Below are positions 1 to 7,524 of a stretch of 33,065 nt of DNA, one piece after another; within the stretch, counting starts at the first letter, position 1; each line of letters opens with the position of its first letter. Location of the stretch: the NCBI GenBank assembly GCA_000720805.1, contig JODI01000086.1, positions 1 to 33,065 of the forward strand, written 5' to 3'. Made by a program: the position numbers and the translations under genes. Source of the DNA: Streptomyces violaceoruber. GTDB taxonomy: Bacteria; Actinomycetota; Actinomycetes; Streptomycetales; Streptomycetaceae. The notes under the pieces are model-generated. The model saw nothing but the letters and a program-made list of their open reading frames with translations. It ran no database searches and was not told where the DNA came from.

Positions 1-97
1 CTTCGTGATGCTCAACGCCCTGCGGGAGACGCACGCCGCCGAGGCCGCCATCACGCTCGCCGTCGGCACGCTGCGCACCGCGCTGCACGCCGGCTGA
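1..97 (+). CDS. C-terminal end of a probable regulator (partial)
   Basis: The window opens inside a forward reading frame (codons from base 2) that ends at TGA 95-97. The 31 visible residues are helical and alanine-rich (FVMLNALRETHAAEAA...), which resembles the last helix of a TetR-type ligand domain, but the piece is too short to assign. The next gene starts 36 bases downstream in the same direction, so the two could be co-transcribed, a common regulator/hydrolase arrangement. Confidence 0.4.
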   Translation, partial: FVMLNALRETHAAEAAITLAVGTLRTALHAG

Positions 98-132
98 GAG
101 CCCTTCCGATACTCCCCGAAGGAGAACCCCGC

Positions 133-849
133 ATGTCCACCACCCCCACCGTCCTCCTCGTGCACGGCGCGTTCGCGGACGCCGGCAGTTGGTCCGGCGT
201 CATCGCGGAGCTGCAGAACCACGGCATCCCCGTGGTCGCGCCTGCCAACCCCCTGCGCGGACTGGCCTCCGACGCCGCGTACATCGCCTCCGTGGCCTCG
301 CAGATCGAGGGCCCGGTCGTCCTCGTCGGCCACTCCTACGGTGGCGCGCTCATCACCGTGGCCGGCACCACGGAGAACGTGGTCGGCCTGGTCTATGTCG
401 CCGCCTATGTCCTCGAAGAGGGCGAGAGCCTCGGCGAGTTGCAGGGACGCTTCCCGCTCTCGCCGCTCGTCAGCAACCTGAAGGAGTGGACGTACCCGGT
501 CGAGGGCGCGGAGCCCGCGGTCGAGGTCAGCATCAAGGCCGAGGCTTTCCCGGAGATCTTCGCCGCGGACGTCCCCGCCCCCGTCACCAAGGTGCTGGCC
601 GCCGCCCAACGCCCGCTGGCCGCCTCGGCGTTCGAGGAGACCGCGGCGGCCGCCGCGTGGCGGACCAAGCCGTCCTGGGCCCTGGTGGCCACCGCCGACC
701 AGGCGATCAACCCGGAGGTGGAACGCTTCGGCGCGAAGCGGGCCGGGGCCACGATCGTCGAGGTGGAGGGCGCCTCCCACGCCGTGGCGGTGTCCCAGCC
801 CAAGGCGGTAGCCGACCTGATCCGTGACGCGGTGCGCGCGACGGCCTGA
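133..849 (+). CDS. alpha/beta hydrolase
   Basis: A 238-residue cytoplasmic alpha/beta-hydrolase of the small esterase-like type. The oxyanion region HGAF is at residues 11-14, the nucleophile elbow GHSYGG at 66-71 (Ser68), the probable acid Asp189 in VATADQAINP, and the catalytic His216 in GASHAV, so the triad is complete and the length is normal for the family. The start is supported by GAAGGAG seven bases upstream of ATG. Substrate cannot be told from sequence; relatives hydrolyse small esters or act as haloperoxidase-like enzymes. A strong hairpin follows at 866-896, so transcription probably ends there. Confidence 0.9.
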   Translation: MSTTPTVLLVHGAFADAGSWSGVIAELQNHGIPVVAPANPLRGLASDAAYIASVASQIEGPVVLVGHSYGGALITVAGTTENVVGLVYVAAYVLEEGESLGELQGRFPLSPLVSNLKEWTYPVEGAEPAVEVSIKAEAFPEIFAADVPAPVTKVLAAAQRPLAASAFEETAAAAAWRTKPSWALVATADQAINPEVERFGAKRAGATIVEVEGASHAVAVSQPKAVADLIRDAVRATA

Positions 850-865
850 CGCGGAGACGGGCGAT

Positions 866-896
866 GCGGTCGGACCCCGGGAGGGTGTCCGACCGC
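866..896 (+). terminator. hairpin terminator after the hydrolase
   Basis: Perfect 10-bp inverted repeat GCGGTCGGAC / GTCCGACCGC with an 11-base loop, 17 bases after the hydrolase stop and followed by TGTTCGTT. Position and stem strength fit a Streptomyces-type factor-independent terminator. Confidence 0.7.
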
Positions 897-1002
897 TGTT
901 CGTTGCACCGAGCGCTGCCCTACGCACCGACCGGTGCTCCCGCGGCGAGCGCTGCCTCCGCACCGACCGCTACTCCTGCGGCGAGCGCCCCGTTACGCGC
1001 CC

Positions 1003-1201
1003 CCGCCATTTCTTGGTCCGACCGCCATTTCCGCCATTTCTAGCTCTGACCGCCATTTCTTGCTCCCACCGCCATTTCTTGCTCCGACCAACTGTTTCCC
1101 GCGGTGCCCCCTGCTCCCGCGCCGAGCTCTGTCTTGCGCGCCGCCGCCATTTCCTACCTCGACCACCGTTTCCAGCTCCGACCGCCTGTTTCCCGCGCCG
1201 A
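1003..1201. repeat. degenerate 19-bp tandem repeat array
   Basis: Units of CCGCCATTTCTTGCTCCGA lie head to tail at 1003, 1031, 1050 and 1069, with a truncated 9-bp copy at 1022 and a diverged copy at 1088. After an irregular stretch the phase resumes at 1144, 1163 and 1182. The unit length is not a multiple of three and the array lies between a forward gene's terminator and a reverse gene's stop, so it is non-coding. It fills most of the 570-base gap 850-1419; the remainder shows no gene. There are no unique spacers, so this is not CRISPR. Confidence 0.85.
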
Positions 1202-1419
1202 CCGTTTTCCTGCCCGCCCCCGTCGCGACCGCGAGCAGCAGGCCGACGGTCAGGGCAGGGGCCGATGACCACCCGGCCGCCACCAGCCCGGCCGGGCGAA
1301 CCAGGTGAAGTTCATCCAGGCAGGCAGGCCCCAGCCGGGAGACCTGCCTGATGACCCGCACCCCGTCGGCCCGCCCCGTGGCGGCACACCCGCCTGTCGG
1401 CACCGCGCGGCCGGCACGC

Positions 1420-2130
1420 CTACCTCTGCACCCACACCCGCAACGCACCGACGGTCTCGAAGCCGTGCCGGACGGCGGTCGCCAGGTCGGTGCCGTGCTC
1501 GTAGCCGACCACCGGCAGGGCGGGGAACAGCCGGTGCACCGCCCCGAGCACGACCGGCCAGGCCGTGTCGGGGCCGCCGTCCCGGGCGAAGACGTTGGAG
1601 ACGCCGACCACCTGGTCACTGCGGCTCGCCACCGCTCCGGCGACCACCCGGCCGTCGTCGGACAGTCCGGCGAGGAGGAACGTGCCTGGGTCGGCGAGCA
1701 GTTCGGGCCGGAAGAGGTCCGCGTCACCGCGCCCGTCGTCCCAGGCGAACGCCCAGGCGCGCAGCGCGTCCCGGTCGCCCGCCACGCTCCAGGCAAGCTT
1801 GGACGCGGGCACCGGCGCACCCGCCGGACGGTGGATCCACCGCGCCTCGAACAGCACCCGGAAGCCGGCCTCGGTCAGGTCGAGGTCGGCGAAGCTGTCC
1901 TTGACCGAGGCGCCGGGGGCGGCGGTGTCGATCCGGGCCACCAGCGCATCCGGTTCTCCACCCGGTACGAGCGTCACCGCGTCGGGGTAGTACGGCGGCG
2001 TACGGACGGGCGCGGCCCAGGCCTGTCCCCCGAACGCACCCGCCACCCCGTGCGACCGGCTCATCGCCGCACACCACTCGGCGTTGTTGCGGGCGGCGGC
2101 CCGGACCAGGAACTGCTTCTGTGTCGTCAC
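1420..2130 (-). CDS. GNAT-like hypothetical protein
   Basis: A 236-residue protein starting MTTQKQFLVR and ending at TAG. The C-terminal third (VVAGAVASRSDQVVGVSNVFA, then a GYEHGTDLATAVRHGF segment near the end) has the strand-helix pattern of an acetyltransferase-like fold, with GFETVGALRVW resembling the last strands of GNAT domains. The N-terminal half (NNAEWCAAMSRSHG) is typical of Streptomyces proteins annotated only as hypothetical. No clear acetyl-CoA pyrophosphate loop is visible, so enzymatic activity is uncertain. It is transcribed toward the 19-bp repeat array and away from the aminotransferase. Confidence 0.7.
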   Translation of the reverse strand: MTTQKQFLVRAAARNNAEWCAAMSRSHGVAGAFGGQAWAAPVRTPPYYPDAVTLVPGGEPDALVARIDTAAPGASVKDSFADLDLTEAGFRVLFEARWIHRPAGAPVPASKLAWSVAGDRDALRAWAFAWDDGRGDADLFRPELLADPGTFLLAGLSDDGRVVAGAVASRSDQVVGVSNVFARDGGPDTAWPVVLGAVHRLFPALPVVGYEHGTDLATAVRHGFETVGALRVWVQR

Positions 2131-2286
2131 GAGTGCGGATCATCGCCGCCCGTGGACCGGTCCGTCGAAGGCTTTTCGCAGGCTCGCGGCACTGCGCGAC
2201 AACTCCGCGAGGAGCCTGGCGGCCAGGCCGCATCAACGCCGGTCACGGAGGGTAGCAGTCCCCTGATCACCAACCAGGAAGACGCC

Positions 2287-2346
2287 ATGCCCCAGAACGC
2301 CGACGCCGACATGTCCGAGGCCCGTCCCGTCCCGTACCGTACGTGA
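2287..2346 (+). CDS. possible 19-residue small ORF or leader peptide
   Basis: A short ORF encoding MPQNADADMSEARPVPYRT lies 43 bases upstream of the aminotransferase start. It has an AGGAAG box seven bases before its ATG, which is better than many real starts here. It could be a leader peptide, an unannotated small protein or the broken front of a lost gene. An overlapping frame (bases 2340-2393) runs to a TGA that overlaps the aminotransferase ATG, so a frameshifted coupled ORF is also conceivable. I do not recognise the peptide. Confidence 0.3.
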   Translation: MPQNADADMSEARPVPYRT

Positions 2347-2389
2347 CCGCGACAGCGACCACGACCACGACCGATCAGGAGGCCGCGGC

Positions 2390-3574
2390 ATGAGCACCGT
2401 ACGGATCTCGCAGCGAGCCCAGGCCGTCGCCCCCTTCTACGCCATGGAGTTCGGCAAGGCGGCAGCCGCCCTGGAGGCGCAGGGCCACCATGTCGTCAAG
2501 CTCAGCCTCGGCGAACCCGACTTCGGTGCTCCTCCGGCGGTCCTGGAGGCGATGCGCGCGGCCATGGACGGCCGGCCCATGACCTACACGGCGGCGCTCG
2601 GACTGCCCGCGCTGCGGCAGGCGATCGCGCGGTTCTACGAGGATCAGCACGGCGTCGAGGTCGACCCGGCCCGGGTCGTGGTGACCGCGGGCGCCTCGGC
2701 CGCGCTGGTGCTGGCCACCGCCGCACTCGTCGATCCCGGTGACGAGGTGCTCATCTCGGACCCGTCGTACCCCTGCAACCGGCAGATCGTCGAGAGCTTC
2801 GGCGCCAGGGTCACTCTCGTCCCCACCAGCGCCGGCACCCGGTTCCAGCTGGACGAGGCGGCGGTGCGGTCGCACTGGACGGACAGCACGCGGGGGATCA
2901 TGATCGCCACCCCGTCCAACCCGACGGGCACCTCGGTGCCGGCCGGTGAACTCGCGGCGATCTGCCGTCTCGCCCGCGAGAGCGGCGCGTGGCGCATCGT
3001 CGACGAGATCTACCTCGACCTCGGCGACCACGACGACCAGGGCCGGCCGCCGCGCAGCGTGCTGTCGTACGACCCCGACGCCGTGGTCATCAACAGTTTC
3101 TCGAAGTACTTCGGCATGACCGGCTGGCGGCTGGGCTGGTGCGTCGTTCCCGAGGCGCTCGTGCCGGCGATGGAGCGCCTGGCCCAGAACTACTTCCTGT
3201 GCGCGTCCGCTCCCGCCCAGCATGCCGCTCTGGCCTGCTTCACCCCCGAGTCCCTCGCCCTGTGCGAGGCCCGCCGCGTCGAGTTCGCGGCGCGGCGCGC
3301 GCTCGTCCTCGACGGCCTGGCCCGGATCGGACTGCCCGTCCCGGTCCCGCCCGACGGCGCGTTCTACGTCTACTTCGACGTCGGCGGCACCGGACTCACC
3401 TCCTGGGAGTTCTGCGAACGAGCACTTCAGGAGGCCCATGTCGCCCTCACGCCGGGGCGGGACTTCGGCACGCACACCGCGCGGACGCATGTCCGCCTCT
3501 CCTACGCGGCGTCAGCGGACGAACTGATCGAGGGCATCGCCCGGCTCGGGAAGTTCGTGGCCACGCTGGGGTAG
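2390..3574 (+). CDS. PLP-dependent class I/II aminotransferase
   Basis: A 394-residue fold-type I aminotransferase. Visible hallmarks are the substrate loop LSLGEPDF near residue 43, the Y(T)AALG segment, the cofactor-site NPTG of SNPTGTSVP, and the Schiff-base lysine Lys239 in NSFSKYFGMTGWRLGW, a nearly canonical SFSK..GMTGWRLG block. The phosphate-binding arginine of GWRLGW and a C-terminal HVRLSYA arginine that binds substrate carboxylate are also present. Start is set by AGGAGG eight bases upstream of ATG. The family converts amino acids and 2-oxo acids; aspartate/aromatic/alanine specificity cannot be resolved by eye. It precedes RNase J in the same direction with a 130-base gap and no obvious terminator. 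Confidence 0.93.
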   Translation: MSTVRISQRAQAVAPFYAMEFGKAAAALEAQGHHVVKLSLGEPDFGAPPAVLEAMRAAMDGRPMTYTAALGLPALRQAIARFYEDQHGVEVDPARVVVTAGASAALVLATAALVDPGDEVLISDPSYPCNRQIVESFGARVTLVPTSAGTRFQLDEAAVRSHWTDSTRGIMIATPSNPTGTSVPAGELAAICRLARESGAWRIVDEIYLDLGDHDDQGRPPRSVLSYDPDAVVINSFSKYFGMTGWRLGWCVVPEALVPAMERLAQNYFLCASAPAQHAALACFTPESLALCEARRVEFAARRALVLDGLARIGLPVPVPPDGAFYVYFDVGGTGLTSWEFCERALQEAHVALTPGRDFGTHTARTHVRLSYAASADELIEGIARLGKFVATLG

Positions 3575-3704
3575 GGCGGGGTCGTCGTACCCGGCCGCGC
3601 GGCTTCGATGTCCGGCACCCGCTGCGGATGCCCCGCCCCATCGGGACGAAGAGATCACGCAGGCAATGGATCATCCCTTCCCGCTCACCGGGTACCGTCA
3701 GGGT

Positions 3705-5390
3705 ATGAGTCATCCACACCCCGACCTCAAAGCCGCCCCGCCCCTTCCCGCAGGAGGGTTGCGGGTCGTCGCCCTGGGCGGCCTGGGTGAGATCGGCCGC
3801 AACATGACCGTTTTCGAACACGCCGGCAAGCTGCTCATCGTCGACTGCGGCGTGCTGTTCCCGGAGGAGACACAGCCCGGCGTGGACGTGATCCTGCCGG
3901 ACTTCACCTCGATCCGGGACCGGCTGGACGACATCGTGGCCGTGGTACTCACCCACGGTCACGAGGACCACATCGGCGGCGTGCCGTACCTGCTGCGCGA
4001 GCGGTCCGACATTCCCGTCGTGGGCTCCAAGCTGACACTGGCGTTCCTGGAGGCCAAGCTCAAGGAACACGGCATCCGGCCGCGCACGGTGCGGGTACGG
4101 GAGGGCGACCGACGCGGCTTCGGTCCCTTCGACTGCGAGTTCGTGGCGGTCAACCACTCCATCCCGGACGGCCTCGCGGTCGCGATCCGCACCGGCGCCG
4201 GGATGGTGCTGCACACCGGCGACTTCAAGATGGACCAGTTCCCGCTCGACGATCGCATCACCGATCTGCGCGCCTTCGCCCGCCTCGGCGAGGAGGGCGT
4301 GGACCTGTTCCTCACCGACTCCACCAACGCCGAGGTCCCCGGCTTCACCACCTCCGAGCGTGAGCTGAACCCGGCGATCGAGCAGGTGATGCGCACCGCG
4401 CCGCGCCGGGTCATCGTCTCCAGCTTCGCCAGCCATGTGCACCGCATCCAGCAGGTCCTGGACGCCGCCCACCAGCACGGCCGCAAGGTCGCCTTCGTGG
4501 GCCGCTCCATGGTCCGCAACATGGGCATCGCCCGTGACCTGGGCTATCTGAAGGTCCCGTCCGGTCTGGTCGTGAGCACCAAGGAGCTGGAGAAACTCCC
4601 CGACCACAAGATCACCCTGGTGTGCACCGGCTCCCAGGGCGAACCGATGGCCGCGCTGTCACGGATGGCCAACCGCGACCACATGATCCGCATCGGCAAG
4701 GGCGACACCGTCCTGCTCGCCAGCTCACTCATCCCCGGCAACGAGAACGCCATCTACCGGGTGATCAACGGGCTCACCCGGTGGGGCGCCCACGTGGTCC
4801 ACAAGGGCAACGCCAAGGTGCACGTCTCCGGACACGCCAGTGCCGGAGAACTCGTCTACTGCTACAACATCGTCAAACCCCGCAACGTCATGCCCGTGCA
4901 CGGCGAATGGCGCCATCTGCGGGCCAACGGCGACCTCGCCATCCGTACCGGCGTCGACCCCGACCGGGTCGTCATCGCCGAGGACGGTGTCGTCGTCGAC
5001 CTCGTCGACGGACGCGCGTCCATCACCGGCAAGGTCCCCGCGGGCAACGTCTACGTGGACGGCATGGAAGTCGGCGGCGCCACCGAAGCGTCCCTCAAGG
5101 ACCGCCTCACCCTCGCGGCCGAAGGCGTGGTCACGGTGGTGGCGATCGTCGACGCGGACACCGGCACCCTCGCCGAGGCCCCCGACTTCCTGGCCCGGGG
5201 CTTCGTCCACGACGACACCACTTTCGAGCCGGTCATCCCCGTCATCGAGAAGACTCTGGCCACCGCGGCCGAGGAAGGTGTCGGGGACGCGCACCAGCTC
5301 GAACAACTCGTCGCCCGCGCCGTGGCCAACTGGGCGTTCCGCACCCACCGCCGCAAGCCCCTCATCATCCCGGTCATCATCGACGCCTGA
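3705..5390 (+). CDS. rnj: ribonuclease J (metallo-beta-lactamase / beta-CASP)
   Basis: A 561-residue RNase J from the ATG at 3705 (MSHPHPDLKA, matching the usual Streptomyces N-terminus; an in-frame ATG at 3666 would add 13 residues). It has GGLGEIGRNM, the zinc-binding HGHEDH at 84-89, NHSIPD, HTGDFKMD, the beta-CASP segments (SFASHVHR, GRSMVRN, TGSQGEPMAALSRM), VHVSGHAS and MPVHGEWRH, then a C-terminal domain. Known role: 5'-3' exonuclease and endonuclease in mRNA and rRNA maturation. In S. coelicolor the characterised RNase J (SCO5745) lies next to dapA; here the neighbours are an aminotransferase and pseudogenes, so this may be a second copy. All catalytic motifs are intact. Confidence 0.95.
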   Translation: MSHPHPDLKAAPPLPAGGLRVVALGGLGEIGRNMTVFEHAGKLLIVDCGVLFPEETQPGVDVILPDFTSIRDRLDDIVAVVLTHGHEDHIGGVPYLLRERSDIPVVGSKLTLAFLEAKLKEHGIRPRTVRVREGDRRGFGPFDCEFVAVNHSIPDGLAVAIRTGAGMVLHTGDFKMDQFPLDDRITDLRAFARLGEEGVDLFLTDSTNAEVPGFTTSERELNPAIEQVMRTAPRRVIVSSFASHVHRIQQVLDAAHQHGRKVAFVGRSMVRNMGIARDLGYLKVPSGLVVSTKELEKLPDHKITLVCTGSQGEPMAALSRMANRDHMIRIGKGDTVLLASSLIPGNENAIYRVINGLTRWGAHVVHKGNAKVHVSGHASAGELVYCYNIVKPRNVMPVHGEWRHLRANGDLAIRTGVDPDRVVIAEDGVVVDLVDGRASITGKVPAGNVYVDGMEVGGATEASLKDRLTLAAEGVVTVVAIVDADTGTLAEAPDFLARGFVHDDTTFEPVIPVIEKTLATAAEEGVGDAHQLEQLVARAVANWAFRTHRRKPLIIPVIIDA

Positions 5391-5468
5391 GCCACAGGCC
5401 GGCGGCACGCTCCGGTTCCGGTCGGGGTCTCGCAGCTGCCGGCCTCGATGTCCTCGGCACGCACCTCC

Positions 5469-5501
5469 CCGCCACGCTGAGCTCAGAGCCCAGCGTGGCG
5501 G
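5469..5501 (+). terminator. hairpin terminator after RNase J
   Basis: Perfect 11-bp stem CCGCCACGCTG / CAGCGTGGCGG with an 11-base loop that can itself pair (GCTC/GAGC), 78 bases after the RNase J stop. No T-tract follows, as is usual in Streptomyces. Confidence 0.6.
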
Positions 5502-5572
5502 CGTTGAGCGGGTATTCCAGGGGCCCGCCGCGGAAGAACCACCTCCGGTTCAGCACCCTCGAATCCCATGGG

Positions 5573-5941
5573 TCACCCTTCCTGTGAAGGCGTGACCATC
5601 AGCGTCTGGTCGAGTACGGAACTCCGCGCCGGTCCGCCCGAGGCCACGACCGTCGACCTGGCCCGTACGGCGCTGCGACGGCGCCTGCGCAGCCGTACGA
5701 CGGCGAGGACCACTGCAGCCGACGCGATGAACCCGGCCACGGCGATCAGGCCGACCGAGTGGAGCAACTCGGTGACGGCCGCGCCGGCGAAGCAGCCGAG
5801 GAGCACATTGCCGACGCCCCGGACCAGCGACGCGAGCGAGCTGAAGAAGAGGAACCGGCGGTACGGCATCCCGGGCGCCCCTGTCCGCGGCGGCCGACCG
5901 CGTCCAGGCCGGAACGGTTCTTGGTCCAGCCGTTCGACCAC
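5573..5941 (-). pseudogene. DedA-family membrane protein, C-terminal remnant
   Basis: The middle of this reverse frame contains GMPYRRFLFFSSLASLVRGV and then GNVLLGCFAGAAV, followed by a second hydrophobic helix (LIAVAGFIASAAVVLAVVRL) and an Arg-rich end. That is the layout of the last third of DedA/SNARE-associated membrane proteins (family pattern: ...AG..RMPYRRFL...LLGYFAG...). The residues before GMPYRRF (RPGRGRPPRTGAP) look like a garbled version of the family's R-F-x-P-x-x-R segment, and no membrane helices precede it, so the N-terminal two thirds are missing or frame-scrambled. It is probably non-functional. It sits among two other broken genes. Confidence 0.55.
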
Positions 5942-6102
5942 CCGCTGAGAGGCGGCTTCGTCGCCGGAAGCGCGGCATGACCTGTCCCGCCCTGACTGTC
6001 CGTGCCACGCTTCCGGCCCCTCGGCAGACGCGCCGCCCTTCGCTCACGTCGAAGGGGGCCGCTCCTCGGTCGACATGCCGTGAGCGGGTGGTCCTTGTCC
6101 GT

Positions 6103-6150
6103 GGTTGGTCGGTTGGTCGGTTGGTCGGTTGGCCGGTTGGTTGGTCGGTC
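6103..6150. repeat. GGTTGGTC octamer tandem repeat
   Basis: Four consecutive octamers (6103-6110, 6111-6118, 6119-6126 perfect; 6127-6134 as GGTTGGCC) followed by an irregular GGTTGGTTGGTCGGTC. The GG-TT-GG spacing resembles two-tetrad G-quadruplex formers. The array begins six bases downstream of the stop codon of the MmcQ-like gene. Confidence 0.75.
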
Positions 6151-6155
6151 AGTGG

Positions 6156-6517
6156 TCATCCGGGACGGCGGTTTCGCAAAACCGTCTCCACGACGAGGTG
6201 GTAGGAGTGGTCGACGAGTTCGGCGACCAGGTCCGCCGTGACGCCCCGGCCGGCCCCTACGGAGATCCAGTGCCGCTTGTCGAGGTAGCGGCCCGGAGTG
6301 AGCGACGGGTACTGGCCTTGCAGCAGCCGCCCGTACTCCGGTTCCGCCTTGAGGGTGACGATGAGTTCGTCCGGGTCGTCGGTGACGATCAGGAAGACCT
6401 TGCCCGCCACCTTGTAGACCTCCAGCTGCTCGGTGAACGGACGCCCGTGGCAGACTCCCGGCAGCGCAAGTGCGTGTGGCGCGCGGTGTCCTGGGGCTTC
6501 CTGCCGCTGAAGGGCAT
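6156..6517 (-). pseudogene. MmcQ/YjbR family protein, frameshifted
   Basis: The downstream part, GVCHGRPFTEQLEVYKVAGK through LDKRHWISV to the end, is a clear MmcQ/YjbR DNA-binding-like domain. The natural start appears to be ATG at 6517 in another frame (MPFSGRKPQDTARH); the frame continuing from it reads HLRC instead of the expected HALALPGV. Removing one AC dinucleotide from the CACAC run near 6474-6478 would rejoin the halves into a normal protein of about 118 residues. It is therefore either a recent pseudogene or carries a sequencing indel. The long in-frame extension toward 6680 is not conserved and should not be used. Confidence 0.75.
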
Positions 6518-6627
6518 GCCGGAGGTCAGGCGCGGCGGCCGTAGGAAGTCGATCCTGGATCACCCCGACCAGTTCACCCATGACGACCAGGTCCAGCTCC
6601 TTCGGCGGGGCGCTGAGCATGTGCCCA

Positions 6628-7193
6628 GTGGCGTACCGACTCGCGCCCGAAGGCCGTGACCCACACGAGGCCTGCGGCATCGGCCCTCAGCGGATCGGGA
6701 TCGGAGGCGACAGCGCCGGCGCCGGCCTCTCGGCCGACGTGAGCCTGATGGCCCGCGACCGGGGCGGGCCGACGTCGTGCTTCCAGTTCCTGCGCGTTCC
6801 GTCCTTCGACGACCGCCTCGACACCCCGTCCATGGCCGAGCTCACCGACACGCCGATCCTCAAGGGGTCCGACCTGCCGTTCGGGTGGGACTTCCACCGG
6901 GCGGCCCGGGGCGTCGGGGTGGTCCCGATGTCTCCCCCTACGCCGCACCGGCCCGCGCCGAGGACCTGGCAGGCCTCCCGCCCGCCTACGTCGGCGTCAG
7001 CGAGTTCGACCCGCTGCGCGACGAAGCCATCGCCTACGCCCAGCGCCTCCTCCAGGCCGGCGTAGCCACCGAACGCCACCTCATCCCCGGCACATTCCAC
7101 GGTTCCCACGCCATCCTCGGACCGGAGATCAACGAGTTGGTGAACGCCGCGGCCGTCACTGTCATCCAGCGCGCCCTGAAGATCGAACAGTAA
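6628..7193 (+). pseudogene. alpha/beta-hydrolase fold-3 esterase, decayed
   Basis: Recognisable pieces of a hormone-sensitive-lipase-type esterase occur in two frames. Frame one has VAYRLAPE, then directly RIGIGGDSAGAG (nucleophile Ser), LMARDRGGP and DDRLDTPSM. Frame two resumes with PDVSPYAAPARAEDLAGLPP, EFDPLRDEAIAYA (Asp) and GTFHGSHA (His). The oxyanion HGGG segment is absent at the 5' end, about 20 residues are missing between RLAPE and the GDSAG motif, and the frame changes around 6920-6935. Together these mean a dead gene whose 5' part was lost where it abuts the MmcQ remnant. Confidence 0.75.
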
Positions 7194-7524
7194 CCGCGAT
7201 AAGCGCGGACAGCGTCATGCGCATGCCCTGCGCGGCATTGCGCGGCATTGCGCGGCTCGCGCCAGGGTGCCGCGCCGCTCGCCGGAGCAGTGGAACACCC
7301 CTCACCCGGGGCCGCCGCGCGAGACGCGGTGGCCCTGTCGGCGCCCGAGTGCACGGCTCGCTGCGGGCGGGCATCTCCCGCATCGACCGCCATCTCGAGG
7401 AGACCGACGCGTCCGCGGCCGATCTCCCACAGCGCCGAGCGGCAATACTTGGCTAGCCACAGAATCTGCTACGTTTGTGTTTTCAGCTGGCCACCCCATG
7501 GCTGGTGACACGTCAGGAGCCATC
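7194..7524. other. intergenic region upstream of the quinone oxidoreductase
   Basis: 331 bases without a convincing gene. A 10-bp unit CGCGGCATTG is repeated at 7231 and 7241 with a partial third copy. The last 80 bases are comparatively AT-rich (ATCTGCTACGTTTGTGTTTTC) and contain the palindrome GGCTAGCC at 7451-7458, so the promoter and a regulator site for the next gene probably lie there, but no well-spaced -35/-10 pair stands out. Confidence 0.4.

Noticed and set aside
1003..1201. CRISPR array
   Set aside because: Units are directly adjacent with no unique spacers, and no cas gene is nearby.
2375..3490. Reverse open frame opposite the aminotransferase
   Set aside because: Shadow of a gene with a verified lysine motif; composition is repetitive and no ribosome site is present.
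6518..6680. N-terminal extension of the MmcQ/YjbR gene
   Set aside because: Extends well beyond the family's normal length, in a frame different from the likely true start.
7270..7456. Possible coding fragment ending SRIDRHLEETDASAADLPQR
   Set aside because: Slightly protein-like at its end but preceded by Arg-rich text and without a start site or family.
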